Shown here: positions 22,512 through 32,717 of the stretch, one piece after another
Position numbering within the stretch: position 1 is the first letter of the stretch
Layout: every line of letters begins with the position of its first letter
Assembly: GCF_003007685.1 (NCBI RefSeq)
Contig: NZ_PXNN01000003.1
Location: 1-64,000 of the forward strand
Length of the DNA: 64,000 bases
Direction: 5' to 3'
Source of the DNA: Marinobacter halophilus
GTDB lineage: Bacteria; Pseudomonadota; Gammaproteobacteria; Pseudomonadales; Oleiphilaceae
Program-made: the position numbers and the translations under genes
The notes under the pieces: model-generated
The model's database searches: none
What the model was told of the DNA's origin: nothing
What the model saw: the letters and a program-made list of their open reading frames with translations, nothing else

Positions 22512-23399
22512 CTAGCGAATGTGACCCAAAATGCCATCCAGCTCGTCCAGCGAGCTGTATTCAATCACCACCTTGCCTTTGCCACGCTTGCCATGATTGA
22601 TCGCAACCCGGGCACCCAGGCGTTCCGACAGATCGTCCTGAAGGCTGCGGATATTCGGATCCAGCGCCTGGCTGGCACTGTCTTCAACCTCCGGCTTTTG
22701 CTGCTGGATTCGACGCACCAGGGCTTCGGTCTGGCGAACCGACAGGGATTTAGCCACCACCTGGCGCGCCACCTGCATTTGTTGCTCCGGCGGCAGAGTC
22801 AGCATGGCGCGGCCATGGCCCATTTCCAGATCACCGTGTTCCAACATGGTGCGAACGTCTTCGCTCAAGCCAATCAGGCGCAACAGGTTAGTGATGGTTG
22901 TTCGTGATTTGCCTACGGCTTCAGCCACCTGGGCTTGAGTAAGCCCAAACTCGTCCTGCAGACGTTGCAGCGCAAAGGCTTCTTCAATAGGGTTCAGGTT
23001 TTCTCGCTGAATGTTTTCGATCAGCGACATGGCAATGGCGGCTTCATCCGGTACGTTCCGGATGATGGCCGGGATACTGTCGAGTTCCGCAAGCTGGGTG
23101 GCCCGCCAGCGGCGTTCGCCAGCGATGAGCTCGTATCGACCTTCCGCAATCGGGCGAACTACAACAGGCTGCATCACGCCCTGCTGACGGATAGAGTCGG
23201 CCAGTTCCTGCAGCGCCGTTGGGTCCATGTCCCGGCGCGGCTGATAACGACCGCGCTGGATCAGATCAACAGGGATGTCGCGCATTTCACGGTCGTGGTC
23301 TATGGTTTCCTGATTCAGGTGTACCTTGGAGCCCTGTAGCAGAGCTCCCAAACCACGTTCGCCCAAGCCTCGTTTCTTCGCCGCCATGGTGTCTGTCAT
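22512..23399 (-). CDS. parB: Chromosome partitioning protein ParB
   Basis: 295 residues. It binds parS and spreads as a CTP-dependent clamp to segregate origins. The CTP-binding motif GERRWRA occurs in YELIAGERRWRATQLAELDS, followed by ENIQRENLNPIEEA. The parS-reading helix-turn-helix is LTQAQVAEAVGKSRTTITNLLRL, and a C-terminal dimerisation domain is present. Its likely targets, two parS sites, lie 21 kb away in recF. The start is ambiguous between Met1 and Met5, since the GGGAAG is very close to the first ATG. It is cotranscribed with parA, 48 bases upstream. Confidence 0.95.
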   Translation of the reverse strand: MTDTMAAKKRGLGERGLGALLQGSKVHLNQETIDHDREMRDIPVDLIQRGRYQPRRDMDPTALQELADSIRQQGVMQPVVVRPIAEGRYELIAGERRWRATQLAELDSIPAIIRNVPDEAAIAMSLIENIQRENLNPIEEAFALQRLQDEFGLTQAQVAEAVGKSRTTITNLLRLIGLSEDVRTMLEHGDLEMGHGRAMLTLPPEQQMQVARQVVAKSLSVRQTEALVRRIQQQKPEVEDSASQALDPNIRSLQDDLSERLGARVAINHGKRGKGKVVIEYSSLDELDGILGHIR

Positions 23400-23447
23400 T
23401 CTTCCCGTTGAATTGGTTGCTGCATGGTTGCCTGAGAGCGGGCTATG

Positions 23448-24242
23448 TTACACCGCAACGGTGGCGGCTGTCTTTTTTGATCCGTGCCGGCGAACCATTT
23501 CACCGGCCAGCGCCAGATAGGCTATGGCGCCTTTAGACGCGCGATCGTAAGCCAGTGCCGGCATGCCATAACTGGGGGCTTCGGCCAGGCGCACGTTACG
23601 GGGTATCACGGCACGATAGACTTTGTCACCGAAGAACTCACTGAGTTGGCTGGAGACATCCAGGGTCAGGCTATTACGCGGGTCATACATGGTGCGCAGG
23701 ATACCTTCGACTTCCAGGTTCGGATTCACCGTTTCCTGAATCTGCTCAACGGTATTCATCAACGCGGCCAACCCTTCCAAAGCGTAATACTCACACTGCA
23801 TCGGAATCAGCACGGAATCGGCTGCAGATAATGCGTTGACGGTGAGCAGGTTCAGCGACGGCGGGCAATCAATCAGTATGTAATCGTAGTTTTCACGAAC
23901 CGTGTTCAGGGTCAGACGCAGGCGGTGTTCGCGGCCAATTTCGTTCATCAGCTCGACCTCAGCGGCGGTCAGATCACCGTTGGCGGGCAAAATATCAAAA
24001 CCGGACGCCTCGGCCCACACGATCACCTCGGCCGGAGTGGCCCGCTTGGTCAGCACGTCGTAACCAGACAGCTGCAAACTGTTTTTATCCACACCACTGC
24101 CCATGGTGGCGTTGCCCTGAGGGTCCAGGTCGACCAATAGCACCCGGCGCTTGGTGGCCGCGAGTGAGGCTGCAAGATTGACGCAGGTGGTGGTTTTGCC
24201 CACACCGCCTTTCTGATTGGTCACTGCAATCACGCGCGCCAT
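23448..24242 (-). CDS. parA: Chromosome partitioning ATPase ParA
   Basis: 264 residues. It is a Walker-type ATPase that moves ParB-parS complexes over the nucleoid. It starts directly with the deviant Walker A NQKGGVGKTTTCVNLAASLA, and Walker B is YDYILIDCPPSLNLL. It lacks an N-terminal DNA-binding extension, as expected for chromosomal ParA (Soj type). It lies between rsmG (23-base gap) and parB in the conserved order. Confidence 0.96.
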   Translation of the reverse strand: MARVIAVTNQKGGVGKTTTCVNLAASLAATKRRVLLVDLDPQGNATMGSGVDKNSLQLSGYDVLTKRATPAEVIVWAEASGFDILPANGDLTAAEVELMNEIGREHRLRLTLNTVRENYDYILIDCPPSLNLLTVNALSAADSVLIPMQCEYYALEGLAALMNTVEQIQETVNPNLEVEGILRTMYDPRNSLTLDVSSQLSEFFGDKVYRAVIPRNVRLAEAPSYGMPALAYDRASKGAIAYLALAGEMVRRHGSKKTAATVAV

Positions 24243-24265
24243 GCCTTGCCTCCTGCTGTTGCGGG

Positions 24266-24910
24266 TTACCTGGATTGTTCGCCCCGGGTGACGACAAGCA
24301 CGTGTCGTTCGCCTTCTGCACCGGGAACCTTCAGAGAATGGCTGGATTCTACCTGCCAGCCAGCCGGAAGGGCAGCTACTTCATCATCCGGAAACTGGCC
24401 TTTCATGGCAAGGAACTCACCGTCGCTGGCCAGCAATCGTCCACACCAGCTCACGAGATTATCCAGTGCGGTAAAGGCCCGGCTACTGATCTGGCTGAAC
24501 GGGTGCTCCGGCCGGCAGTCCTCGGCCCGGCCGTGAATCACCTCGACGTTCCTGAGACCAAGCTCCAGCACGCACTGATTCAGGAATCGGGTTTTCTTGC
24601 CGTTGCTGTCGAGCAGGGTAAAGCGCTTGTCCGGACACACGATCGCCAGCGGGATACCGGGCAGGCCACCGCCGGCACCGACGTCGAGCAAATGCTCGGT
24701 GCGGATCCACGGCAGGATGCTCAGGCTGTCCAGCAACTGGCGCGACACCATCACCTGCTCGTCGCGCACCGCGGTCAGGTTGTAGGCCTTGTTCCATTTG
24801 TTGAGCAAAGTCAGAAAGGCCAGCAACTGTTGTTGCTGGCCTTCACTCAGGGAAAGCTTCATCTCGGCCAGCCCTTCGCGGAGCTGGCCTTGCCACTGTG
24901 GATAAGTCAT
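24266..24910 (-). CDS. rsmG: 16S rRNA (guanine527-N7)-methyltransferase
   Basis: 214 residues. It methylates G527 of 16S rRNA using S-adenosylmethionine. The SAM loop is LLDVGAGGGLPGIPLAIVCP, and the N-terminus carries the family motif LTLLNKWNKAYNLTAVRD. The ATG is one base after the mnmG stop, so translation is likely coupled to mnmG, as in the ancestral gidA-gidB pair. Confidence 0.95.
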   Translation of the reverse strand: MTYPQWQGQLREGLAEMKLSLSEGQQQQLLAFLTLLNKWNKAYNLTAVRDEQVMVSRQLLDSLSILPWIRTEHLLDVGAGGGLPGIPLAIVCPDKRFTLLDSNGKKTRFLNQCVLELGLRNVEVIHGRAEDCRPEHPFSQISSRAFTALDNLVSWCGRLLASDGEFLAMKGQFPDDEVAALPAGWQVESSHSLKVPGAEGERHVLVVTRGEQSR

Positions 24911-24911
24911 A

Positions 24912-26798
24912 TCAGGCGCTTTGCTTACGGAGCAGGTCCCGCTTTTTCAGGTGGACCAGAATCTGGCTGATGGCTGCTGGCGTGACACCCTGAATACGGG
25001 AAGCCTGGGCCACGGTTTCCGGGCGCACCGCTTGCAGCTTCTGTTTGATCTCGTTGGACAGGCCACCGATTACTTCGTAATTCAGATCTACCGGCAGGCA
25101 GGTGTTCTCGTTCCTGCGCAGGCGCTCGATTTCGTCCGCCTGGCGTGAGATATAACCCTCGTACTTGATCTCTATTTCCACCTGCTCGGCGACGTTCGGG
25201 TCTTTCGCCTGGTTGGCACCGATCTCAGCGATGTGCTGGTAGCCAATTTCCGGGCGGCGCAACAGCTCAGCCAAAGACTGGTCGCGGGTCATCGGTTGTT
25301 TGAGGTAACCGTTGGCGCGTTCACCTGCGTCGGAGTTCGGATGAATGCGGGTGCCCTCCAGACGGCTGCGCTCATGGGTGATGGCGTCGCTCTTATCACT
25401 GAACTTCTGCCAGCGCTCGTCGTCCACCAGTCCCAGCTCGCGGCCAATCTCGGTCAGGCGCAGATCGGCATTGTCTTCGCGCAGAATCAGCCGGTATTCG
25501 GCACGGCTGGTGAACATGCGGTACGGCTCGCTGGTGCCCATGGTAATCAGGTCATCGACCAGCACACCCAGATAGGCTTCGTCCCGACGCGGGTACCATT
25601 CGTTTTTATCCTGCGCTCGCAGCGACGCGTTGATCCCCGCCAGCAAGCCCTGGGCACCGGCTTCTTCATAACCGGTGGTGCCGTTAATCTGGCCGGCAAA
25701 GTACAGGCCCTGGATAAACTTGGTTTCCAGAGTGTGGCGCAGGTCCTGCGGGTTCAGGTAATCGTATTCGATGGCGTAACCAGGGCGCAGGATATGAGCG
25801 TTCTCGAATCCGGGAATCGACTGCACCGCCTTGAGCTGGATATCAAACGGCAGGCTGGTGGAAATGCCGTTCGGATACAACTCGTGCGTGGTCAGGCCTT
25901 CTGGCTCGACAAAGATCTGATGGGAATCCTTGTCCGCAAAGCGATGGACCTTGTCCTCGATGGACGGGCAGTAGCGCGGGCCTACGCCTTCAATATTGCC
26001 GGCAAACATCGGCGAACGGTCGAAGCCGCTGCGGATGATGTCGTGGGTTTCTTCCGTAGTGCGGGTAACGTAGCAACAGATCTGCTCGGGATGCTCATCC
26101 CGGCTGCCGATAAACGACATCACCGGGGTTGGGTCATCGCCCCACTGCTTCTGCATCACGGAAAAGTCGACAGTGCGAGCATCGATGCGTGGCGGGGTGC
26201 CGGTTTTCAACCGGCCCACATTGAACGGTAACTCCCGCAGGCGTTTGGCCAAGGCGTTGGCTGGCGCGTCACCGGCACGGCCGCCGGCGTGGCTTTGCAT
26301 ACCAATGTGGATAACGCCGCCCAGAAAGGTACCGGTGGTCAGCACCACGGTCTTGGCGTTAAAACGGATACCGGTCTCGGTGACCACGCCTACCACCTGA
26401 TCGTTTTCCACAATCAGGTCGTCTGCCGCCTGCTGGAACAGGGTCAGATTGGGCTGGTTTTCCAGGCTATAGCGTATGGCGGCCTTGTACAAAATGCGGT
26501 CAGCCTGGGCACGGGTGGCGCGCACGGCCGGGCCTTTGCGGCTGTTCAACACCCGGAACTGAATGCCGGCTTTGTCAGTCGCACGGGCCATGGCCCCACC
26601 CAGGGCGTCGATTTCTTTCACCAGATGGCTTTTACCGATGCCGCCGATGGCCGGGTTACAGGACATCTGGCCCAGGGTTTCAATGTTGTGGGTCAGCAGC
26701 AGGGTTTGCGAACCCATGCGTGCGGCCGCCAGGGCGGCTTCGGTGCCGGCATGACCACCACCAATGACAATGACATCGAAACGGGTCGGAAACTCCAC
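24912..26798 (-). CDS. mnmG: tRNA uridine-5-carboxymethylaminomethyl modification enzyme, FAD subunit
   Basis: 628 residues. With MnmE it modifies the wobble uridine (xm5U34) of several tRNAs. The FAD dinucleotide fold is [19 protein letters not shown], followed by [21 protein letters not shown]. The C-terminal helical domain ends with [16 protein letters not shown]. Start codon GTG at 26798, with GAGG about 6 bases before it. Its partner mnmE lies 8.6 kb away, separated by an accessory block. The 350 bases upstream carry DnaA boxes. Confidence 0.96.
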   Translation of the reverse strand: MEFPTRFDVIVIGGGHAGTEAALAAARMGSQTLLLTHNIETLGQMSCNPAIGGIGKSHLVKEIDALGGAMARATDKAGIQFRVLNSRKGPAVRATRAQADRILYKAAIRYSLENQPNLTLFQQAADDLIVENDQVVGVVTETGIRFNAKTVVLTTGTFLGGVIHIGMQSHAGGRAGDAPANALAKRLRELPFNVGRLKTGTPPRIDARTVDFSVMQKQWGDDPTPVMSFIGSRDEHPEQICCYVTRTTEETHDIIRSGFDRSPMFAGNIEGVGPRYCPSIEDKVHRFADKDSHQIFVEPEGLTTHELYPNGISTSLPFDIQLKAVQSIPGFENAHILRPGYAIEYDYLNPQDLRHTLETKFIQGLYFAGQINGTTGYEEAGAQGLLAGINASLRAQDKNEWYPRRDEAYLGVLVDDLITMGTSEPYRMFTSRAEYRLILREDNADLRLTEIGRELGLVDDERWQKFSDKSDAITHERSRLEGTRIHPNSDAGERANGYLKQPMTRDQSLAELLRRPEIGYQHIAEIGANQAKDPNVAEQVEIEIKYEGYISRQADEIERLRRNENTCLPVDLNYEVIGGLSNEIKQKLQAVRPETVAQASRIQGVTPAAISQILVHLKKRDLLRKQSA

Positions 26799-27161
26799 AC
26801 TTCACCTCGGAAATCGGGCTGAAAAAAAGGGTATAAAAACAGGGCGGCGAGTATAACGCCTCGCCCGGCAAATTACAGTCGGAATGTGCAAATTTTAACC
26901 AGAGTTCGCTGCTACGGAAAGGCCGGATCGAAGTCATCCGGCAAAAGCAGTGCTGAAACAGACCGTTTTGGTTAATTGAAAACCGAAACTTTTTTCTTTT
27001 CAGTTGGTTGTGACGTTCTGTTAATAAAAGTTTTCAAGAAAGTTATCCACATTTTAGACCACTTTTTATAACCTGATAATAAGACATAACATATTGTTTT
27101 ATCTATTTAAAATAAAACTAACTCACCGCTTATCCGAAGGTTTTCCCACTAATTATCCACA
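26799..27161. promoter_or_regulatory. mnmG upstream region with two perfect DnaA boxes
   Basis: No gene is seen between mnmG and the MFS gene at 27149. Perfect TTATCCACA boxes lie at 27043-27051 and 27153-27161 in the same orientation, with a weaker TTATCCGAA at 27130-27138. Between the boxes (27055-27125) the DNA is strongly AT-rich. The second box lies inside the end of the MFS gene. The position, next to gidA/mnmG, is that of oriC in enteric bacteria. It may be a secondary or ancestral origin element, or DnaA-dependent control of mnmG. Confidence 0.5.
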
Positions 27162-28444
27162 GATTTTTCGGTGCAATTACGCAATCCCAGAACACTCAGC
27201 CATACCAGCACGTTCACCACCGATAACATCAGGAAAAAAACCGGTATACCCAGCTCCAGAACACCCAGTACGACAATGCCCACCAAAGCACTGCAGACCA
27301 TGAACAAGGAATTGATGACGTTCAGGGCAGCTATGATCCGGGCACGCTTATGGTCCGGTGTTTGGTGCTGAATGAACGCGTACAGAGGCACGATGAACAA
27401 ACCACCACTGAGGCCGATGCCTACCAGATCCAGTAGCACCCGGATATACACAGGATCGGTGAGCAGGGTCAGCCAGGTCGACGGGCTGGGATCAGCCGGT
27501 ACCGCAAAGAACAGATCGATGCCCAGCAGGGTCAGGCCCAACGCGCCCCAGGGGACAGGCGACAGGGTAATCTGATGTTTGGTTAACCGTTCACACAGCA
27601 TGGAGCCGATGGCAATGCCGACAATGAACATCGCCAGCAGCAGCGTCACCACGGTTTCGTCACCGGCCAGCGAGGTCTTGGCAAAGTTAGGGAATTGCGT
27701 CAGATAGGCCGCGCCCAGAAACCAGAACCAGGAAATGGCCAGGATGGCCCAGAGTACCTGGCGCCGCTCGGCCGCCACCGCCATCAGCCGCCAGGTTTCC
27801 AGTAACGGCCGGAATTGCACTTTCACTTCGGGGGTATCATCCCGGGTATCGGGAACCTGCCGGGCGGCAAGGTAGCCCACTATGGCCATCACCACCACAC
27901 CGAGTGCAGTTATCCGTGCCGCCTGCTCTGCCCCCATGATCAGGCCTGCGGCAATGGTGCCCAGTAAAATCGCCACAAAAGTACCCATGCTGACGAGGCC
28001 GTTGCCCCCCACCAGTTCATCATCGGCCAGCACCCTTGGCAGGATGGAATACTTCACCGGGCCGAAAAAGGTCGACTGAACCCCCATCAGGAACAGCAAC
28101 ACCAGCAAAAACTCATACCAGGCGAACCAGAGGCCCAGCGCGGCCAACAGCATGATACCGATCTCTGCCGCTTTGACGTTGCGGATAATTCGAGCCTTCT
28201 CATAGCGGTCGGCCATCTGGCCGGCAATGCCGGAGAACAGAAAGAACGGCAGGATGAACAGGAACGCGGCGATGTTCACCACCACATTCACCGACAGCCC
28301 CATCAGGCCACCGGCCTGGAAGGTGATCAACAGCAGCAGCGCATTCTTGTAGAGGTTGTCGTTAAACGCGCCGGAAAACTGGGTCAGGTAGAACGGTAAA
28401 AACCGGCGCTGGCCGAGCAACCTGAATTGGCTTCCCTGTGCCAT
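27149..28444 (-). CDS. MFS transporter, LplT-like
   Basis: 431 residues with about 12 membrane helices. The opening FLPFYLTQFSGAFNDNLYKN (with NDN in helix 1) and MGVQSTFFGPVKYSILP are typical of LplT-type permeases, which move lysophospholipids into the inner leaflet for re-acylation. The acyltransferase partner (aas) is not adjacent, so the substrate is uncertain. The start ATG overlaps the RND permease stop by one base (TGATG), so they are translationally coupled and this protein could act with the efflux pump in envelope maintenance. The 3' end contains a DnaA box. Confidence 0.8.
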   Translation of the reverse strand: MAQGSQFRLLGQRRFLPFYLTQFSGAFNDNLYKNALLLLITFQAGGLMGLSVNVVVNIAAFLFILPFFLFSGIAGQMADRYEKARIIRNVKAAEIGIMLLAALGLWFAWYEFLLVLLFLMGVQSTFFGPVKYSILPRVLADDELVGGNGLVSMGTFVAILLGTIAAGLIMGAEQAARITALGVVVMAIVGYLAARQVPDTRDDTPEVKVQFRPLLETWRLMAVAAERRQVLWAILAISWFWFLGAAYLTQFPNFAKTSLAGDETVVTLLLAMFIVGIAIGSMLCERLTKHQITLSPVPWGALGLTLLGIDLFFAVPADPSPSTWLTLLTDPVYIRVLLDLVGIGLSGGLFIVPLYAFIQHQTPDHKRARIIAALNVINSLFMVCSALVGIVVLGVLELGIPVFFLMLSVVNVLVWLSVLGLRNCTEKSVDN

Positions 28445-31400
28445 CAGAAATCGTCGGCTTTCTTGGCTGGGCTGCTTGCCAGGCCCGAGCCGCCGGCAGT
28501 GCCGGCAGCAAGCCGGTCCAGCTCTTTTTCCACGGCGTTAGAAGATTTGGCAAACCGCGCCAACAAGTTGTACAACACCGGAATGATGAACAGGGTCAGG
28601 GTGGTGGCGAAAATCAGCCCCCCCAGAATCACCATGCCTATCGCTGCCCGGCTCTCAGCGCCGGCGCCAGTGGCCACCACCAGCGGTACAGCACCAAACA
28701 CGGTGGAGATAGTGGTCATCAGAACCGGCCGGAAACGCAGCGTGGCACCTTCAAGAATCGCCTCCCGAACCTCATAGCCCTTGTCCCGAAGCTGATTGGC
28801 AAACTCCACGATCAGGATGCCGTTTTTCGCCATCAAGCCCAATAACATGATGATGCCAATCTGACTGTAGATGTTCAGGCTGATACCAGACCACGCCAAG
28901 GCAATCAGAGCTCCGGTGACCGCCAGGGGTACCGACAGCATGATGATCAGCGGGTGAATCCAGCTTTCGAACTGCGCTGCCAACACCAGAAATACAATCA
29001 CGAACGCCAGGCCAAAAGTGAGGTAGATGGCCGCCGAGGAATCCTGGAATTCCCGAGACAAGCCCTTATAGCTCACCCTGGCCTCTGGCGGCAGGTTATC
29101 CACAGCCAGATTATTCAGATACGTCAGGGCCGATCCCAAGTCGTAGCCATCAGCCAGCGACGCACTGACCACCACGGCCGGCAGCCGGTCGACTCGTCTG
29201 AGATCCGGGTTGGCACCGATTTCCTTTACCGACACCAACGCTTTGATCGGAATCAACTCACCGCCCTGTCGCGGGCGCAGGAAAATCTGCTCAAGATCCC
29301 CCGGCGTGGCCCGGTCGGCATCGTTAGCCTGGATAATAACGTCGTATTCCCGGCCGCGATCAACATAGGTGGTGACGTTGCGGGAGGCCAACATGGTTTG
29401 CAGGGTCAAGCCGACATCCTGAACCGTGATGTCGAGATCGGCGGCCCGGTCCCGATCGATGTTGAGCCGCAACTCTGGTCGGGTCAGCTCAAAATCCGTG
29501 TCAACATTGATCAGATTCGGATTGTCTTTCGCCCGTTCAACAATTTCTTCACTCCAGGCCTGCACCGACTCGTAGTCCGGGCCTGCCACGACAAACTCCA
29601 CCGGCTGATTAAAACCACGCTGTCCCAACCCTGGCGGGTTGATCGCGTTAATTCTGACACCGGAAATATCGGCTAGTTTTTCCCGTATTTCGCTGGTGAT
29701 TTGCTGCTGCTTGACGCTGCGTTCATCCCAGTGCCTCATTCCCATGATCATAAAGGCATTGTCTTCCTCGTCCCGAAAACCAACGATCGACAGAAAACGT
29801 TCGGCGACACCCTGTTCGAGATAAGGCAGGAGTTCGGCTTCAGCTTGTCGTACAAAGTGGTCGGTGTACTCGACCGTCGATCCCCGGGGCGCGCTGGTCG
29901 GCATGATAATCACACCCCGGTCTTCGATCGGTGCCAGTTCCTGCGGCAGGCGGGGGAAAATGACTATGGCGATGATCAACCCAACTACACCCAGCCCCAG
30001 CAACAGGCCGGGCTGATTCAGGGAAAATACCAGCAGTTTTTTATAGCCGTTGGTCAGGCCATTCAGCACTTTCTCACTGAATGCCCACAGTCGGTGGCCT
30101 TCTTCGTTTTCCGGGCTGTGTTTGAGCCATTTCGAACACAACATCGGCACCAGTGTAAGCGCCACCAGACTGGAGAAAATCACCGCAGCGGCCAGGGTAA
30201 AGCCGAACTCGGCGAAAAGTCGACCAACGTTACCGCCCATGAAAGAAATGGGTATGAACACAGCAACCAGCGTCAGGGTCGTTGCTATAACCGCAAAAGC
30301 CACCTGTTTGGCCCCGCGATAGGCTGCCAGCAGAGGCGGCTCGCCTTCATCAATGCGTCGCTGGATGTTTTCCAGCATAACGATGGCGTCGTCCACCACC
30401 AGGCCGATGGCAAGAATGATCGCCAACAGCGTCAGCACGTTGATGGAAAAACCCAGAAATCCCAGACCAATGAAAGCACCAATAACGGCCACCGGTATGG
30501 TCACCGCAGGGATTAGCGTGGCCCGCCAGGATCGCAGGAACAGGAAAATCACCAGGATGACCAGCGACACAGCAATGGCCAGGGTAATCAGCACTTCCTT
30601 GATCGAGGCACGGATAAAAATGGATTCGTCGTAGCTTTCCGCAAGCGATACTTCCGGCGGCAAGGTTTCACGAATCTGGTCCAGCTCCGCGCGCACCGCA
30701 TCGGATACCGCTACGGTGTTGGCTTTGGATTGCCGGATGATACCCATGCCGATCGCGGTCTTGCCGTTGGCCCGCAGCCGGCTGACATCCGATTCCACCC
30801 CCATCTGGACGTTGGCGACTGCACCCAGGCGCAGCAGGTCATTGCCGTCCCGGCGCACCACCAGATTCCGGAATTCCTCAACACTGGATAAACGACCTTC
30901 AGCTCTGACCGTGAAATTGCGCGTGGACGAATCCACCTGACCGGCCGGCAATTCGACGTTGTTGGCCCGGAGTGCACCCTCCACCTCAGCCACGGTGACA
31001 TTCCGGGCGGCCAGACGTTCGCGGTCGAGCCACACCCGGATGGCGTAGCGGCGTTCACCACCAATCCGGACATCGGCGACTCCGTCCAGCACGGACAGCC
31101 GGTCCGACAGCACCCGATCAGCAAAATCACTGAGTTCTGCGCTGTCCCAGACATCGCTGAGCAGCGTCACCCACATCATTGGCCGGGCGTCCGAATCCGC
31201 CTTGCGAACCCTGGGTGCGTCAGCTTCATCCGGCAGCTGGTTTGCCACCCGGGCGACCGCATCGCGAACGTCATTGGCGGCAACGTCGATGTCCCGGGAA
31301 GTATTGAATTCGATTGAGGTGCGGGATTCGCCCTGCTCGGTCGATGACTCAATGGAGCGAATACCTTCGATGCCGCTGATGGCACCTTCGATGATCTGGG

Positions 31401-31590
31401 TAATCTGGGTGTCCACCACCTCCGCGGCGGCGCCGGTGTAATCGGTCGACACCGAAACCACAGGCGGGTCAATGTCCGGGTATTCACGAACCGGCAGGCC
31501 AAGTAGCGCGGTAATACCAAACACCACGATCAACAGGCTGAGGACCGTGGCAAACACCGGACGCTTGATGGAAATATCGGAGAGAATCAT
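28444..31590 (-). CDS. RND-family efflux pump permease (AcrB/MexB type)
   Basis: 1048 residues, full-length HAE1-type RND permease, a proton antiporter that exports hydrophobic compounds from the periplasm and membrane. It begins MILSDISIKRPVFATVLSLL. The proton-relay aspartates are in GLVVDDAIVMLENIQRRIDEG (TM4), with the Lys of LMAKNGILIVEFANQLRDKG (TM10). The two large periplasmic loops are present. It is three bases after the adaptor gene and overlaps the MFS gene. No outer-membrane TolC-type gene is nearby, so it must use one encoded elsewhere. Substrate cannot be told; solvents or lipids are plausible given the LplT-like partner. Confidence 0.93.
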   Translation of the reverse strand: MILSDISIKRPVFATVLSLLIVVFGITALLGLPVREYPDIDPPVVSVSTDYTGAAAEVVDTQITQIIEGAISGIEGIRSIESSTEQGESRTSIEFNTSRDIDVAANDVRDAVARVANQLPDEADAPRVRKADSDARPMMWVTLLSDVWDSAELSDFADRVLSDRLSVLDGVADVRIGGERRYAIRVWLDRERLAARNVTVAEVEGALRANNVELPAGQVDSSTRNFTVRAEGRLSSVEEFRNLVVRRDGNDLLRLGAVANVQMGVESDVSRLRANGKTAIGMGIIRQSKANTVAVSDAVRAELDQIRETLPPEVSLAESYDESIFIRASIKEVLITLAIAVSLVILVIFLFLRSWRATLIPAVTIPVAVIGAFIGLGFLGFSINVLTLLAIILAIGLVVDDAIVMLENIQRRIDEGEPPLLAAYRGAKQVAFAVIATTLTLVAVFIPISFMGGNVGRLFAEFGFTLAAAVIFSSLVALTLVPMLCSKWLKHSPENEEGHRLWAFSEKVLNGLTNGYKKLLVFSLNQPGLLLGLGVVGLIIAIVIFPRLPQELAPIEDRGVIIMPTSAPRGSTVEYTDHFVRQAEAELLPYLEQGVAERFLSIVGFRDEEDNAFMIMGMRHWDERSVKQQQITSEIREKLADISGVRINAINPPGLGQRGFNQPVEFVVAGPDYESVQAWSEEIVERAKDNPNLINVDTDFELTRPELRLNIDRDRAADLDITVQDVGLTLQTMLASRNVTTYVDRGREYDVIIQANDADRATPGDLEQIFLRPRQGGELIPIKALVSVKEIGANPDLRRVDRLPAVVVSASLADGYDLGSALTYLNNLAVDNLPPEARVSYKGLSREFQDSSAAIYLTFGLAFVIVFLVLAAQFESWIHPLIIMLSVPLAVTGALIALAWSGISLNIYSQIGIIMLLGLMAKNGILIVEFANQLRDKGYEVREAILEGATLRFRPVLMTTISTVFGAVPLVVATGAGAESRAAIGMVILGGLIFATTLTLFIIPVLYNLLARFAKSSNAVEKELDRLAAGTAGGSGLASSPAKKADDF

Positions 31591-31593
31591 GAA

Positions 31594-32688
31594 TCAGGAC
31601 TCCCGGCTGGTGATAAACCGGTTCTCGGGTATCGCCAGATCGGAGTCCAGTAATCGTACGCGATCGCCACTGCTCAGACGATCCTGGCCAGTGACGACCA
31701 CCTGATCGTCAACTGCCAGGCCATCCACGATCTCAACCATGCCAGGCATGCGCGAACCGGTCTGCACAGACACCCGGCGGGCGATGCCATCGTCAGCCAC
31801 AAACACGTATTTCTGATCACCCCGGATCATCACGGCCTGTTCGGGAATGACCAGGCCTTCACGTTCCTGCAGGGTCAGCGATGCTGACATGAACTGGCCA
31901 GGTCGTAACCGGCCGTCAGCGTTATCAATCAGCGCCCGTACCGACAGAGTCCGGCTCAGCTCATTGATCCGGCTGGCCAGCTCAATCAACTCGCCTTCAA
32001 AGGTTTCACCCGGAAACGCCGGCGACGTAGCACGCACTGCCTGACCCAGGCGCACCTGACCGATAAAGCGCTCAGGTACGGCAAAACTCAGTTCCATCTG
32101 GTTGCTGGTATCGAGTGTGGTGATGCTGGTGCCTGCCTGCAAATAAGCACCGATGCTGACATCTGACAGCCCGACCACACCCGCGAATGGCGCTTCAATC
32201 CGATGATTTTCCAGGCGAACCTGGGCAGCCTGACGCTGCGCCATAGAAACATCCACCGAAGTTCTGAGTTCATCGACCTGCGACTGAGACACACTGTTGT
32301 TCGCCCGCAGGCGTTGAGCCCTCTCAAACTGTCGCCGGGCATCTGACAATTGGGCTTCGATAACAGCAAGATCGGCACGGGCCTGGCGATCATCCAGGCG
32401 TAACAACACGGCGCCTTGCGCAATACCAGCACCAGGTTCAAGGTTGATCTCAACCACACGGCCGCTGACTTCGGTAGTCAGCTCAACGGCGTTGAGTGCC
32501 CGCAAGTTGGCAACTGCACCAATGTCATCCCGAACCACCCGCTGTTCCGGGGCCATGACGTTGACTGCGCTCGCCTGGGCCTGTCCGCCACCCTGCTCCT
32601 GAGCCCCTTGCTCCAGACCGGTATAGATAAAGGCACCCGCTGTCACGGCAACGATCAGGACGATTGCGATCAACCACTGTTTCCACAT
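31594..32688 (-). CDS. RND efflux periplasmic adaptor (membrane fusion protein)
   Basis: 364 residues. It has an N-terminal membrane anchor (WLIAIVLIVAVTAGAFIYTG), a lipoyl half-motif (VELTTEVSGRVVEINLEPGAGIAQG) and a helical hairpin (~100-160). The second lipoyl half is HRIEAPFAGVVGLSDVSIGAYL, followed by beta-barrel and membrane-proximal domains ending VVTGQDRLSSGDRVRLLD. It bridges the RND permease and an outer-membrane channel. It is the upstream partner of the permease, 3 bases away. Confidence 0.92.
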   Translation of the reverse strand: MWKQWLIAIVLIVAVTAGAFIYTGLEQGAQEQGGGQAQASAVNVMAPEQRVVRDDIGAVANLRALNAVELTTEVSGRVVEINLEPGAGIAQGAVLLRLDDRQARADLAVIEAQLSDARRQFERAQRLRANNSVSQSQVDELRTSVDVSMAQRQAAQVRLENHRIEAPFAGVVGLSDVSIGAYLQAGTSITTLDTSNQMELSFAVPERFIGQVRLGQAVRATSPAFPGETFEGELIELASRINELSRTLSVRALIDNADGRLRPGQFMSASLTLQEREGLVIPEQAVMIRGDQKYVFVADDGIARRVSVQTGSRMPGMVEIVDGLAVDDQVVVTGQDRLSSGDRVRLLDSDLAIPENRFITSRES

Positions 32689-32717
32689 GGACTTCGATAA
32701 CCTATTCGCTGTTTGTT

